Assembly (NCBI RefSeq): GCF_000381045.1
Contig: NZ_KB905732.1
Span: 54,903-118,902, forward strand
Reading direction: 5' to 3'
Length of the DNA: 64,000 bases
Origin: Thermus scotoductus DSM 8553
GTDB lineage: Bacteria > Deinococcota > Deinococci > Deinococcales > Thermaceae
This document shows positions 1-9,668 of the stretch, piece after piece; position 1 is the first letter of the stretch, and each line of letters starts with the position of its first letter. The notes beneath the pieces were generated by a model. The model had not been told where the DNA came from, did not search any database, and worked only from the letters and a program-made list of their open reading frames with translations. Both the position numbers and the translations under genes were made by a program.

Positions 1-14
1 CCTTTCCAGGGGCC

Positions 15-36
15 CCGCCCCTCAAGTACAGGGCGG
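15..36 (-). terminator. hairpin downstream of rplY
   Basis: Six-base arms CCGCCC and GGGCGG with a ten-base loop lie just past the rplY stop codon. On the minus strand the stop is followed by TACC and a C-rich hairpin, as after fba and the helicase gene. There is no clear T tract. Confidence 0.45.
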
Positions 37-38
37 TA

Positions 39-659
39 CTATTCCTCCTCTTCCTTCTTGCCCTTCTTGATCACCTCGGGCTCAGCGGGCGCCTCGAGGG
101 CCTCCACCGCAAGCTTCTCCACATCCTCAGGAGGCACCACCGCAACAATGGTTTCCTCCGGGGAAATGGCCAGCTTAACCCCTTCCGGAAGCTTGAGGTC
201 AGCGGCATGGAGGCTATCCCCGATGCCCAGGCCCGAGACATCCACCTCGATGAACTCGGGAATATTCCTTGGGGAAACCCGCACCAGGATGTCCCGGTGC
301 ACCTCCTGCAGGACACCTCCTTCCCGCACCCCTTGGGGCGTACCCACAAAGCGCAAGGGAATGTACATCTCCACGGGCTCGTCGGAGAGCACGTAGAAGT
401 CCACGTGCTCGGGACGGCGCCGGCGCTTGTCCAGGTTCACCTGGCGCACCAGGGTGGGCAGTTCCTGGCCGTCGGGGAGCTCCAGAACGATCACGTGGTG
501 GATGGAAGCCTGACGGAAAACCTTATCAAACTCCCCAAGTTCCACGTACACCTTCCGGTTCAGGTGCTTGTTGTAGATGACACCGGGGAGCTTCCCCGCC
601 CGGCGCAAAGCGGCGGGCTTCTCCCCTTCCCGGTACTGGGCCTTCAAACGGTATTCCAT
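39..659 (-). CDS. rplY: 50S ribosomal protein bL25 (TL5/CTC form)
   Basis: This is the long two-domain form of ribosomal protein bL25, which binds 5S rRNA in the large subunit. The 206-residue length fits the Thermus TL5/CTC type: an N-terminal 5S-binding domain (about residues 1-90), a beta-rich C-terminal domain, and a charged Lys/Glu tail ending in four Glu. A strong ribosome-binding site (GAGGAGG) precedes the ATG. It lies 87 bases downstream of prs on the same strand and is probably the last gene of luxS-mtnN-prs-rplY. Family assignment rests on recognisable sequence over the whole length. Confidence 0.95.
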   Translation of the reverse strand: MEYRLKAQYREGEKPAALRRAGKLPGVIYNKHLNRKVYVELGEFDKVFRQASIHHVIVLELPDGQELPTLVRQVNLDKRRRRPEHVDFYVLSDEPVEMYIPLRFVGTPQGVREGGVLQEVHRDILVRVSPRNIPEFIEVDVSGLGIGDSLHAADLKLPEGVKLAISPEETIVAVVPPEDVEKLAVEALEAPAEPEVIKKGKKEEEE

Positions 660-746
660 GTCTCCTCCTCAACCTCCCAAAAGGCAAAGGCCCCCTAGGG
701 GCACACTATGGGAAAGCTTACCACACCCCCAGGCCCTCCTGCCACC

Positions 747-1670
747 TCAGATCAACGCGCTCACCGACTGGTTGGTGTGGACGTGCCGGATGGCCTGGGC
801 CAGAAGCTCAGCGGTGGAAAGCACCGTGTACCCCCCATCCCTCAAGGGGATGGTATCGGTGAAGATCACCTCACGGATGGCGGGATGGGAAAGGTTTTCC
901 CGAGCCTCCCCTACCAGGACCGGATGGGTGGCCATGACCACCATTTCCGGCAAAGCCCCAGCCAGCAGGAGGGCCTCCACCCCTCGCCTTATGGTTCCCC
1001 CCGTGGAAACGATGTCATCGATGATCAAAGGCCTCTTCCCCGCCACCTCCCCGATCACGTAGGTGACGGAGGTGTCCTTGGGGCCATGGCGGCGCTTGGC
1101 CAGCATGGCCAGGGGCAGGCCCAGCCTTTCGGAAAGCCGCCTGGCCTCCTCTGCCCGGCCCGCATCCGGGGAAACCACCACGCCGTTCTCCGTATACCCC
1201 CTTTCCTGGAGGTAGCGGGCAAAGAGGCGCACCGCCGAGAGGTGGTCCACGGGGATATCAAAAAACCCCTGGATCTGGGGAGCGTGCAGGTCAATGGCGA
1301 TCACCCGGTGCACCCCCACGGTTTCCAGGAGATTGGCCACCAGCTTGGCGCTCACGGGCTCGCGGCCCTGGGTCTGCTTATCCTGACGGGCGTAGCCGAA
1401 ATAGGGGATGACGGCGTTGATGCGGCCCGCAGAGCTCCGGCGGGCGGCATCCGCCAGCAGGAGGAGCTCCATCAGGTGGTCGTTCACCGGGGGACTGGTG
1501 GGCTGGATGAGGTACACATCATCCCCGCGCACGCTTTCCAAAAGGCGCACCCTCACCTCCCCGTCGGGGAAGCGGTCCACCACCGCCTTTCCCAAGGGAA
1601 CCCCCAGGGCTTCCGCCACCCGCCGGGCCAGATCGGGGTGGGCGCTCCCCGTGAAGAGTTTGATTTCCAT
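747..1670 (-). CDS. prs: ribose-phosphate pyrophosphokinase (PRPP synthetase)
   Basis: This enzyme makes PRPP from ribose 5-phosphate and ATP, feeding nucleotide, histidine and tryptophan synthesis. The 307-residue protein has the family landmarks: the HPDLARRVAE start, the FGYARQDK catalytic region (about residues 91-98), the VSPDAGR segment near 166-172 and the PRPP-binding loop IDDIVSTGGT at 217-226. Length matches bacterial class I enzymes. A GAGGAGGGG ribosome-binding site precedes the ATG. It follows mtnN by 14 bases, so co-transcription with luxS and mtnN is likely. PRPP is also the co-substrate for the pathway that yields GMP through the divergently placed guaA. Confidence 0.96.
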   Translation of the reverse strand: MEIKLFTGSAHPDLARRVAEALGVPLGKAVVDRFPDGEVRVRLLESVRGDDVYLIQPTSPPVNDHLMELLLLADAARRSSAGRINAVIPYFGYARQDKQTQGREPVSAKLVANLLETVGVHRVIAIDLHAPQIQGFFDIPVDHLSAVRLFARYLQERGYTENGVVVSPDAGRAEEARRLSERLGLPLAMLAKRRHGPKDTSVTYVIGEVAGKRPLIIDDIVSTGGTIRRGVEALLLAGALPEMVVMATHPVLVGEARENLSHPAIREVIFTDTIPLRDGGYTVLSTAELLAQAIRHVHTNQSVSALI

Positions 1671-1684
1671 GGACCCCTCCTCTC

Positions 1685-2350
1685 TCAGTATGCCAAAAGG
1701 GCCCGGGCTAGAAGGCCAAGCCGCCTCGAGGCCTCCTGCAAAAAGGCCTGGAAGTCCCTGGCTGCCTCCTCCCCCGCCCCATCGGTCACGGCCCGGATCA
1801 AGGCCATGGGATGCCGGAAACGCCAGGCCACCATGAGGGCCGCGGCCCCTTCCATCTCTACCGCCTGGGCCCCGTGGAGCCGGGCCAGCCTCCCTGCCTC
1901 CTCCCTATCCGCCAGAAACCGGTCCCCCGTGGCCACCACCCCCCGTCGGGCGGGAAAGCCTAAGGCGGAAGCCGCCACCTCAGCCCGGGCCAGAAGGCCA
2001 GGGTCTGAGGGGAAAAAACGCATCCCAAAGGCTGTCTCCCCAGGCTCCCGACCAAAGGGGGTGAGGTCCACATCCCACTGCACGGCTTTCTCCGCCAAAA
2101 GAAGGTCCAAAGCCCTTAAGGAAGGGTCCAAAGCCCCCGCTACCCCCAGGAAGAAGCTCTCCTTGGGAGCAAAGCGGGTAAGGACATAGGCCACCGCCGA
2201 GGCCGCCGCCACCTTCCCTACCCCGGTTTCCGCCACCAAGACCCCGTCGGCCCGGTGGAGGGGAAAAGGAGCCATAAGGGCCTCCTTGGCCTCCACGGCC
2301 TCCCTTAGGGCCAGGGCCTCCTCGGGTTCCGCGGCGAAAAAGGCCGTCAC
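1685..2350 (-). CDS. mtnN: 5'-methylthioadenosine/S-adenosylhomocysteine nucleosidase
   Basis: This nucleosidase removes adenine from S-adenosylhomocysteine and methylthioadenosine, yielding S-ribosylhomocysteine for LuxS. At 221 residues it shows the GVGKVAAA nucleotide-binding turn, ATGDRF near 140-145, the ribose-binding MEGAA with Glu167, and a catalytic-type Asp190 in RAVTDGAG. Its ATG overlaps the luxS stop by four bases (ATGA), which implies translational coupling. A futalosine hydrolase is the closest alternative in this fold, but the luxS overlap favours the methyl-cycle role. Confidence 0.85.
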   Translation of the reverse strand: MTAFFAAEPEEALALREAVEAKEALMAPFPLHRADGVLVAETGVGKVAAASAVAYVLTRFAPKESFFLGVAGALDPSLRALDLLLAEKAVQWDVDLTPFGREPGETAFGMRFFPSDPGLLARAEVAASALGFPARRGVVATGDRFLADREEAGRLARLHGAQAVEMEGAAALMVAWRFRHPMALIRAVTDGAGEEAARDFQAFLQEASRRLGLLARALLAY

Positions 2351-2814
2351 CTGCCCTCCAGGGGAATCGTCGCCTGAACCTTGAGGCCTTGCCGCAAAAC
2401 CTTTTCCGCCCAGGCCCTGGCACCCTCCAGGTCATGGTCCCGGTAGTTGCCGCATTCCCGAAGGCTGGCCCCGGGGATAGGGCCCTCATGCAAAAGCACA
2501 TCCCTTAGGGCGCGCTCCAAGGCCACCAAAACCCTCTCCTCCTCCAAAGGGCCTTCCGCCACCAGGTAAAACCCCGTGCGGCACCCCATGGGGGAAAGGT
2601 CAATGACCCCTTCCAGGTGGTCGCGCAGGTAACCCGCCAGGAGGTGCTCCAAGGTGTGCAGGGCCCCCGTGGGAATGGCCTCCCGGTTGGGCTTTGCCAG
2701 GCGCAGGTCGTACTTCTCCACCAGGCCGCTTCCCACCTTTCTCCGTCCCGCCAAGCGCACATAGGGGGGGTTTACCTTCGTGTGATCCAGGGCAAAGCTT
2801 TCCACCTCGGCCAT
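2347..2814 (-). CDS. luxS: S-ribosylhomocysteine lyase (LuxS)
   Basis: LuxS cleaves S-ribosylhomocysteine to homocysteine and the AI-2 precursor DPD, completing detoxification of S-adenosylhomocysteine. The 155-residue protein has the metal-binding HTLEH motif (His53, His57, catalytic Glu56), Cys78 in SPMGC and a third metal Cys in CGNYRDHDL. It is first in the luxS-mtnN-prs-rplY cluster and divergent from guaA with only 31 bases between the two start codons. The ATG lies six bases after TAGGAT, so the message is probably leaderless. Whether AI-2 signalling occurs cannot be told from this sequence. Confidence 0.94.
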   Translation of the reverse strand: MAEVESFALDHTKVNPPYVRLAGRRKVGSGLVEKYDLRLAKPNREAIPTGALHTLEHLLAGYLRDHLEGVIDLSPMGCRTGFYLVAEGPLEEERVLVALERALRDVLLHEGPIPGASLRECGNYRDHDLEGARAWAEKVLRQGLKVQATIPLEGR

Positions 2815-2820
2815 GGCTTT

Positions 2821-2826
2821 ATCCTA
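2821..2826 (-). promoter_or_regulatory. leaderless -10 of luxS
   Basis: TAGGAT on the minus strand ends six bases before the luxS ATG, so transcription should start at or next to the start codon. No good -35 is visible. Confidence 0.55.
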
Positions 2827-2832
2827 CCCTGC

Positions 2833-2838
2833 TAGACT
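2833..2838 (+). promoter_or_regulatory. leaderless -10 of guaA
   Basis: TAGACT ends seven bases before the guaA ATG at 2846. It faces away from the luxS -10, with six bases between the two hexamers, so the two polymerases should compete. Confidence 0.55.
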
Positions 2839-2845
2839 GGCTTCC

Positions 2846-4357
2846 ATGGTCCTGGTCCTGGACTTCGGTTCCCAGTACACCCGCCTCATCGCCAGAAGGC
2901 TCCGCGAGCTTCGGGTCTTTTCCCTGATCCTGCCGGGGCGGGCGAGCCTGGAGGAAATCCTTAAGCACAAGCCCCAAGCCCTAATCCTCTCCGGCGGACC
3001 CAATAGCGTCTTTGACCCCGATGCCCCCCGCCCCGACCCCCGGGTGTTCACCCTCGGCCTTCCCACCTTGGGCATCTGCTACGGGATGCAGCTCCTCGCC
3101 CAGGAGCTTGGGGGGAGAGTGGAGCGCTCCGGTAGGGCCGAGTACGGCAAGGCCCTCCTCACCCGCCACGAGGGCTCCCTCTTCCGGGGATTGGAGGGGG
3201 AGGTCCAGGTCTGGATGAGCCACGCCGACGCCGTGACCGAGCTTCCCCCGGGGTGGCGGGTGGTGGCGGAAACCGAGGAAAACCCAGTGGCGGCCATGGA
3301 GGCGGAAGACGGCAAGGCCTTCGGGGTCCAGTTCCACCCCGAGGTGGCCCATACCCCCAAGGGGATGCAGATCCTGGAAAACTTCCTGGAGATCGCTGGG
3401 GTAAAACGGGACTGGACTCCGGAGCACGTGCTGGAAAGCCTGGTTAAGGAAGTGCGGGAAAGGGTGGGCGAGGACCGGGTGCTCCTGGCGGTTTCCGGCG
3501 GGGTGGACTCCAGCACCCTGGCCCTCCTCTTGGCCAAGGCCCGGGTGAACCACCTGGCGGTCTTCGTGGACCACGGCCTCCTGCGCCTGGGGGAACGGGA
3601 GGAGGTGGAAGGAGCCCTTAAAGCCCTCGGGGTAAACCTCCGGGTGGTGGACGCCAGGGAGCGCTTCCTTAAAGCTCTCAAGGGGGTGGAAGACCCCGAG
3701 GAAAAGCGCCGGATCATCGGGCGGGAGTTCGTGGAGGTCTTCTCCCTGGTGGCCCGGGAAGCAGGCCCTTTCCGGTTCCTCGCCCAGGGGACCCTCTACC
3801 CCGACGTGATCGAGTCCGCCGGGGAACCGGGAGCGGCCAAGATCAAAAGCCACCACAACGTGGGCGGTATTCCTGAAGATTTGAAGTTCGAGCTCCTCGA
3901 GCCCTTCCGCCTTCTCTTCAAGGATGAGGTGCGGGAACTCGCCCTGCTTCTCGGCCTTCCCGACCCTATCCGCCTGCGCCACCCCTTCCCGGGGCCGGGC
4001 CTGGCGGTGCGCATCCTGGGGGAGGTCACGGAGGAAAAACTGGACATCCTCCGGCGGGCCGACGATATCTTCATAAGCCTTCTAAGGGAGTGGGGGCTTT
4101 ATTCCCAGGTGGCCCAGGCCCTGGCCGTCCTCACCCCCGTGCGGAGCGTAGGCGTGGCAGGGGACGAGCGGAAGTACGGCTACGTTCTGGCCTTAAGGGC
4201 CGTGACCACCGAGGACTTCATGACCGCCGACTGGGCCAGGCTGCCCCTGGACTTCCTGGACGAGGCAGCCCGGCGCATCACCCGCAGGGTGCCGGAGATC
4301 GGCCGGGTGGTCTACGACCTCACCTCCAAGCCTCCCGCCACCATAGAATGGGAGTGA
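2846..4357 (+). CDS. guaA: GMP synthase (glutamine-hydrolysing)
   Basis: GuaA converts XMP to GMP using glutamine ammonia. An N-terminal class I glutaminase (Cys78 in GICYGMQ, His in FHPEV) is followed by an N-type ATP pyrophosphatase with the PP-loop SGGVDSS and the C-terminal dimerisation domain. The start at 2846 gives 503 residues beginning [12 protein letters not shown], the usual N-terminus; an in-frame ATG at 2813 would add 11 unrelated residues. The position of the -10 hexamer supports 2846. The gene ends in a TGATG junction with the following Uma2 gene. Confidence 0.97.
   Translation: MVLVLDFGSQYTRLIARRLRELRVFSLILPGRASLEEILKHKPQALILSGGPNSVFDPDAPRPDPRVFTLGLPTLGICYGMQLLAQELGGRVERSGRAEYGKALLTRHEGSLFRGLEGEVQVWMSHADAVTELPPGWRVVAETEENPVAAMEAEDGKAFGVQFHPEVAHTPKGMQILENFLEIAGVKRDWTPEHVLESLVKEVRERVGEDRVLLAVSGGVDSSTLALLLAKARVNHLAVFVDHGLLRLGEREEVEGALKALGVNLRVVDARERFLKALKGVEDPEEKRRIIGREFVEVFSLVAREAGPFRFLAQGTLYPDVIESAGEPGAAKIKSHHNVGGIPEDLKFELLEPFRLLFKDEVRELALLLGLPDPIRLRHPFPGPGLAVRILGEVTEEKLDILRRADDIFISLLREWGLYSQVAQALAVLTPVRSVGVAGDERKYGYVLALRAVTTEDFMTADWARLPLDFLDEAARRITRRVPEIGRVVYDLTSKPPATIEWE
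4344..4349 (+). promoter_or_regulatory. -10 inside guaA 3' end, for the Uma2 gene
   Basis: TAGAAT lies in the last codons of guaA and ends seven bases before the ATG at 4357, the same geometry as other leaderless starts here. Confidence 0.4.
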
Positions 4358-4929
4358 TGGGCGAACCCGCCAAGGCCCTGAAACCCCTTTCCTTGGAAGA
4401 GTATCTGGAATGGGAGGCCCGGTCCGAAACCAAGCATGAGCTGGTGGAGGGCCTGCCCTACGCCATGGCCGGGGCCAGCCGGGCTCACGCCCTTTTAACC
4501 ACCAACCTGGCCCTTCTCCTGGGCCCCTTAGCCCGTAGGCAGGGATGCCGCCTCTACGTGGCGGATATGAAGCTCAAGGTGGGGGAAAGGACCGTCTACT
4601 ACCCGGATCTCATGGTGGTTTGTGCTCCCCCGCCCGAAAACCCCTACTACGAGGAAGCTCCCTGCCTGGTGGTGGAGGTCCTTTCCCCAAGTACCGAAGG
4701 TATAGACCGGCGGGAGAAGCTTTGGCGGTATCTTTCCCTGCCTTCCTTGCAAGGGTATGTATTGGCGGATATCCAAGAAAGGCGAATAGAGCTTTATCAG
4801 AAAAAGGCCACGGGCATCCTCTATCAGGTCTTCACAGAAGGGGAGGTACCCTTGCCCTGCCCCCAAGGAACCCTCTCCTTGGAGGAGGTCTATAGCGGTA
4901 TTTCTCTGGAAGCGCCTCAGGAAGACTAG
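4357..4929 (+). CDS. Uma2 family (DUF820) restriction endonuclease-like protein
   Basis: This 190-residue protein carries the PD-(D/E)XK nuclease fold of the Uma2/DUF820 family, whose biological role is unknown. Visible motifs are YYPDLMVV (the PD of the fold) and VVEVLSPSTEGIDRREK, which matches the E-x-K region and downstream helix. The N-terminus SLEEYLEWEARSETKHELVEG is typical. The ATG at 4357 overlaps the guaA stop (TGATG) and sits seven bases after a -10-like TAGAAT; an ATG at 4348 is the alternative. A second member of the family lies at 5656. Such genes are multicopy in Thermus and cyanobacteria and do not by themselves indicate a restriction system. Confidence 0.8.
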   Translation: MGEPAKALKPLSLEEYLEWEARSETKHELVEGLPYAMAGASRAHALLTTNLALLLGPLARRQGCRLYVADMKLKVGERTVYYPDLMVVCAPPPENPYYEEAPCLVVEVLSPSTEGIDRREKLWRYLSLPSLQGYVLADIQERRIELYQKKATGILYQVFTEGEVPLPCPQGTLSLEEVYSGISLEAPQED

Positions 4930-4934
4930 CTCAA

Positions 4935-4963
4935 TTGTCAAACTGGAACTCCTGGGCTATCCT
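4935..4963 (+). promoter_or_regulatory. sigma-A-type promoter of the GYD-VOC pair
   Basis: TTGTCA, a 17-base spacer and TATCCT lie 20 bases before the ATG at 4984, with AAAGGAGG between. This is one of the few leadered promoters in the window. Confidence 0.7.
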
Positions 4964-4983
4964 GAGGGGGAAAGGAGGCCAAG

Positions 4984-5271
4984 ATGCCCACCTTTATCGT
5001 TCTCAGCACCCTCACGGATGACGGCGCTGAGACCCTGGTGAAAAACCCCGAGCGCATCAAGGAAGTGAACCAGGAGCTGGAGCGGGACTTCGGGGTCAAG
5101 GTGGTGGCCCAGTACGCGGTTTTGGGGCCCTATGACTTCGTGAACATCGTGGAGGCAGAGGATGCCCTGGCGGTGGCCCGGGCCATGCTCCACCTCTCGG
5201 CCAGGGGAAGCGTGAGGACCTCCACCCTCGAGGCCATCCCCGTGGCCGACCTCATCGCTAAGCTCAAGTAG
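4984..5271 (+). CDS. GYD domain protein
   Basis: This 95-residue protein matches the GYD family, small ferredoxin-like (dimeric alpha-beta barrel) proteins named for a Gly-Tyr-Asp triad, here GPYD in VLGPYDFVNIVEAED. Function is not established for the family. A clear promoter (TTGTCA-17-TATCCT) and a strong ribosome-binding site lie upstream. The stop codon TAG overlaps the GTG of the following VOC gene by one base, so the two products are likely made together. An Lrp-type ligand-binding domain has a similar fold, but no DNA-binding part is present. Confidence 0.75.
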   Translation: MPTFIVLSTLTDDGAETLVKNPERIKEVNQELERDFGVKVVAQYAVLGPYDFVNIVEAEDALAVARAMLHLSARGSVRTSTLEAIPVADLIAKLK

Positions 5272-5651
5272 TGGAGGTTCTGGAAACCGCCGTCTACGCC
5301 GAGGATCTGGAGAAGGCCCGGGCCTTTTACGAAGGGGTCCTGGGCCTTCCTTGCTTCCAGTACCAGCCCCCGCGCCACGCCTTCTTCCGGGCGGGAAAGG
5401 GGGTCTTTCTGGTTTTCAACCCCCATTACACGGCAAAGGAGGAAAACCTTCCTCCCCACGGGGCCCAAGGAAGCGTCCACGTGGCCTTTAAGGTGGCGGA
5501 GGAGGACCTCCCCCTTTGGGCTAAGAAGCTCGAGGAAGCGGGCTTTCCCGTCTGGTGGGCGGACTGGCCCCGGGGGAAAAGCCTTTACACCCGCGACCCC
5601 GCGGGAAACCTGGTGGAGCTGGCCCCCGCCGCCATCTGGGGCCTAGAATGA
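5271..5651 (+). CDS. VOC family (glyoxalase/dioxygenase fold) protein
   Basis: This is a 126-residue vicinal oxygen chelate protein with two beta-alpha-beta-beta-beta units: AVYAEDLEKARAFYEGVLGL opens the first, and VHVAFKV and DPAGNLVELA mark the second. Metal-ligand-like residues are His in VHVAF and Glu in LVELA. Substrates in this superfamily vary too widely to name one. Translation starts at a GTG overlapping the stop of the GYD gene. Its final codons contain a TAGAAT that may act as the -10 of the next gene. Confidence 0.8.
   Translation: MEVLETAVYAEDLEKARAFYEGVLGLPCFQYQPPRHAFFRAGKGVFLVFNPHYTAKEENLPPHGAQGSVHVAFKVAEEDLPLWAKKLEEAGFPVWWADWPRGKSLYTRDPAGNLVELAPAAIWGLE
5644..5649 (+). promoter_or_regulatory. 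-10 inside VOC gene end, for second Uma2 gene
   Basis: TAGAAT ends six bases before the ATG at 5656. It is the second case of the same hexamer formed by the last codons of a preceding gene. Confidence 0.45.
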
Positions 5652-5655
5652 GGGC

Positions 5656-6177
5656 ATGGCCACCCGGTACCGCTTCGGGGTAGAGGAGTTTGAGCGCCTC
5701 TTCCAGGGGGTGAAGCACCTCGAGCTCCTCGAGGGGGAGATCTACGAGATGAGCCCGATTGGTCCTAGGCACGTCTTTGCTGTAGCCCAGTTGGACAAGA
5801 GGCTCCAGGCTCTATTGGGAGAGGAGGCGGTCATCGCCGTGCAATCCCCCCTGCGCCTTTCCCCCGACTCCGAGCCCGAGCCCGACCTTCAGGTGCTGAA
5901 GCCCCCCCTAGAACAGTACAGCGAGCGCCTCCCTGAGCCCCAGGACGTTCTCCTCCTCATAGAGGTGGCCGACACCAGCCTGGACCACGACCACAGGAAG
6001 CTCGCCCTGTATGCCAAAGCTGGTATCCCTGAGGTCTGGATCGTGAACCCGGTGGAAAACCTCCTGGAGGTCTACCGCCACCCCCAAGAGGACCACTACC
6101 GCCTTAGGGAGATCCTCTTCCCCGGCGAGGCCAAGGCTCCCCTGGCCTTCCCCCATCGGCCCATCCCCTGGTCGTGA
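5656..6177 (+). CDS. Uma2 family (DUF820) restriction endonuclease-like protein
   Basis: This is a second Uma2-type protein, 173 residues, related only distantly to the one at 4357. The nuclease-fold core is visible: EPEPDLQVL, then LLIEVADTSLDHDHRKLALYA with Glu and Lys in the expected places, followed by GIPEVWIVN, a common family signature. The start is supported by a -10-like TAGAAT six bases upstream. The last codon and stop overlap the GTG start of rnhA. The function of the family is unknown; a housekeeping, transposon-associated or defence role cannot be distinguished here. Confidence 0.82.
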   Translation: MATRYRFGVEEFERLFQGVKHLELLEGEIYEMSPIGPRHVFAVAQLDKRLQALLGEEAVIAVQSPLRLSPDSEPEPDLQVLKPPLEQYSERLPEPQDVLLLIEVADTSLDHDHRKLALYAKAGIPEVWIVNPVENLLEVYRHPQEDHYRLREILFPGEAKAPLAFPHRPIPWS

Positions 6178-6659
6178 AACAGGTGGAGCTATTCACCGAT
6201 GGGGCCTGCCTGGGCAACCCCGGCCCTGGCGGGTGGGCGGCGCTTCTGCGCTACGGTAGCCACGAACGAATGCTTTCCGGAGGCGAGCCCTGCACCACCA
6301 ACAACCGCATGGAGCTCACCGCCCTGCTGCAAGGGCTTAGGGCGCTCAAGGAACCCTGTGAAGTACACCTCTTCTCCGACAGCCAGTACCTGGTAAAGGC
6401 CTTAAACGAGTGGCTCCCCGCCTGGGAAAAAAGGGGGATGCGCAGAGCGGACGGCAAGCCCATAGAAAACCGCGACCTCTGGGAAGCCCTTATGCCGGAA
6501 CTCAAACGGCACCGGGTGGTGCCGCACTGGATCCGGGGGCATAACGGCCACCCGGAGAACGAACGGGTGGACCGGGAAGCCAGGCGCCAGGCCCAGCGGC
6601 AAAAGGCCCTGTCCCAAACCCCTTGTCCCCCTGAGGGGGCTACGCTTTTTCCCCGATAA
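6174..6659 (+). CDS. rnhA: ribonuclease HI
   Basis: This enzyme cleaves the RNA strand of RNA-DNA hybrids. The 161-residue protein has the catalytic carboxylates in order: Asp in LFTDGACLGNPGPGG, Glu in NNRMELTA, Asp in LFSDSQY and the C-terminal Asp in NERVDREA, with the WIRGHNGHPENE handle and His. Translation begins at a GTG overlapping the stop of the Uma2 gene by three bases. The C-terminal tail after REARRQAQRQ is proline-rich and not part of the fold. Confident family call. Confidence 0.95.
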   Translation: MKQVELFTDGACLGNPGPGGWAALLRYGSHERMLSGGEPCTTNNRMELTALLQGLRALKEPCEVHLFSDSQYLVKALNEWLPAWEKRGMRRADGKPIENRDLWEALMPELKRHRVVPHWIRGHNGHPENERVDREARRQAQRQKALSQTPCPPEGATLFPR

Positions 6660-6671
6660 GCAGAAAAACGT

Positions 6672-6677
6672 TATACT
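6672..6677 (+). promoter_or_regulatory. leaderless -10 of the carboxyltransferase gene
   Basis: TATACT ends six bases before the ATG at 6684. Confidence 0.6.
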
Positions 6678-6683
6678 AAGGCC

Positions 6684-8366
<1,683 letters not shown>

Positions 8367-8374
8367 GGGAAGCC

Positions 8375-9238
8375 ATGGCCCAAACCGCCATCCGCTATGT
8401 GGAATGCCCCCGGGATGCCTGGCAGGGCTTCAGCCGCTTCATCCCCACCGAGGAGAAGGTGGCCTTCCTAAAGAAACTCCTGGAAGCGGGGTTTCGCCAT
8501 CTGGACCTCACCAGCTTCGTCTCCCCCAAGTGGGTACCCCAGATGGCGGATGCCGAGGAGGTGTTAGGAGCCTTACCTCCACCCCAGGGCCGCACCTATC
8601 TGGCCATCGTGGCCAACGAAAAGGGCTTGGAAAGGGCCCTTAAGGCCCCAAACCTCACGGCCATCGGCTACCCCTTCTCCCTCTCGGAAACCTTCCAGCG
8701 GAAGAACACCAATCGCACCCGGCAGGAATCCTGGCCTCTGGTAAAGGCCATGGTGGAGGCCACGGAGGGCAGGCTTGGCCTGGTGGTCTACCTTTCCATG
8801 GCCTTCGGCAACCCCTACGGGGACCCCTGGAGCGTGGAACGGGTTCTTGAGGACATCGCCAGGCTGCGGGAACTTGGGGTCAGGGAAATCGCCCTGGCGG
8901 ACACCTACGGGGTGGCGGAGGCAAGCCGCATCCAGGAGGTGCTAGGGGAGGCTGTGGCCCGCTTTGGCCCCGAGGGCCTGGGGGCCCACCTGCACGCCCG
9001 CCCGGAAGGGGTCTTGGCCAAGGTGGAGGCGGTGCTGGCGGCGGGCATCCTCTGGTTGGAGGGCACCTTGGCCGGGGTAGGGGGCTGCCCCTTCGCCGGG
9101 GATGAGCTGGTGGGAAACCTGCCCACGGAAAAGGTCCTCCCCTACCTGGAAGCCAAAGGCTTCCACATGGGAATAGACCTAAAAGCCCTCCCCGAGCTGG
9201 CAGGGGAAGCCGCCCGGCTTAAGCTTCTATACGGTTAG
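8375..9238 (+). CDS. mvaB: hydroxymethylglutaryl-CoA lyase
   Basis: This enzyme splits HMG-CoA into acetyl-CoA and acetoacetate. It has 287 residues in a DRE-TIM-type barrel: VECPRDAWQGF at the N-terminus (the Arg-Asp pair of the active site), LTSFVSPKWVPQMAD, the metal-binding GAHLHAR and the C-terminal loop GVGGCPFAGDELVGN with the mobile catalytic Cys. The ATG at 8375 gives the usual N-terminus; the frame is open further upstream but runs through the preceding gene. The stop overlaps, tail to tail by four bases, the gene on the other strand. Confidence 0.9.
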   Translation: MAQTAIRYVECPRDAWQGFSRFIPTEEKVAFLKKLLEAGFRHLDLTSFVSPKWVPQMADAEEVLGALPPPQGRTYLAIVANEKGLERALKAPNLTAIGYPFSLSETFQRKNTNRTRQESWPLVKAMVEATEGRLGLVVYLSMAFGNPYGDPWSVERVLEDIARLRELGVREIALADTYGVAEASRIQEVLGEAVARFGPEGLGAHLHARPEGVLAKVEAVLAAGILWLEGTLAGVGGCPFAGDELVGNLPTEKVLPYLEAKGFHMGIDLKALPELAGEAARLKLLYG

Positions 9239-9630
9239 GCGGCCCTTTTCAGGTAGATGCCCGGGTCGGTGGGGTTGGCGATGGCATTGATCCGCCTCAC
9301 CAGTTCCTCGGGCGGTAGCTCCAAGAGGGCCGTCATCTCCGCCGGGGACACCACCGCCTCGTAGAACTTCCTGGCCCCAAGGTCCAGCAACAGGCTAACC
9401 AGCTCCGAAAGCGCCTCTTCCCCTCCCTGAAAGGCGGGGCCGAACGCGTCAGGGGTGAGGAGGTCCTTCTTGCCCCCGTGGATGAGAAGGGCGTACCGGG
9501 CCTGGTGCCGGCGGTCCTGCCAGTCGGTGATGAAATAGACCTTGGCCTCAGGAAAGCGCACGCCCTTAAGGGCTTCCTTGAGGGCCTCGAGGGTAATCCT
9601 GGGAGAAGCGCGCAGACCAACGCGTTCCAT
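9235..9630 (-). CDS. hypothetical protein
   Basis: I do not recognise this 131-residue soluble protein. It is predicted alpha/beta with no cysteine, signal peptide or membrane segment; the middle contains KVYFITDWQDRRHQARYALLIHGGKK and the end is helical (LPPEELVRRINAIANP). The ATG is placed six bases after TAAGCT, consistent with leaderless expression. Its stop overlaps the mvaB stop in a shared TTAG. Codon use matches the neighbours, so it looks like a resident gene. Confidence 0.65.
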   Translation of the reverse strand: MERVGLRASPRITLEALKEALKGVRFPEAKVYFITDWQDRRHQARYALLIHGGKKDLLTPDAFGPAFQGGEEALSELVSLLLDLGARKFYEAVVSPAEMTALLELPPEELVRRINAIANPTDPGIYLKRAA

Positions 9631-9636
9631 GGGAAC

Positions 9637-9642
9637 AGCTTA
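9637..9642 (-). promoter_or_regulatory. leaderless -10 of the hypothetical gene
   Basis: TAAGCT on the minus strand ends six bases before the ATG at 9630. Confidence 0.4.
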
Positions 9643-9668
9643 CAGCCATCCCCCGGGGACAGGAGTCC

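Noticed and set aside
690..703. CCCCTAGGGG palindrome before rplY as a terminator or operator
   Set aside because: It has no loop and occurs only once more (19377-19388); too little to support a function.
708..2189. Long open frame of 493 codons on the plus strand
   Set aside because: It is antisense to prs and mtnN, which are well-recognised enzymes; high GC third positions create long empty antisense frames.
4357..6177. Uma2 pair as a restriction-modification or defence island
   Set aside because: No methyltransferase or defence gene nearby; Uma2 genes are scattered and multicopy in related genomes.
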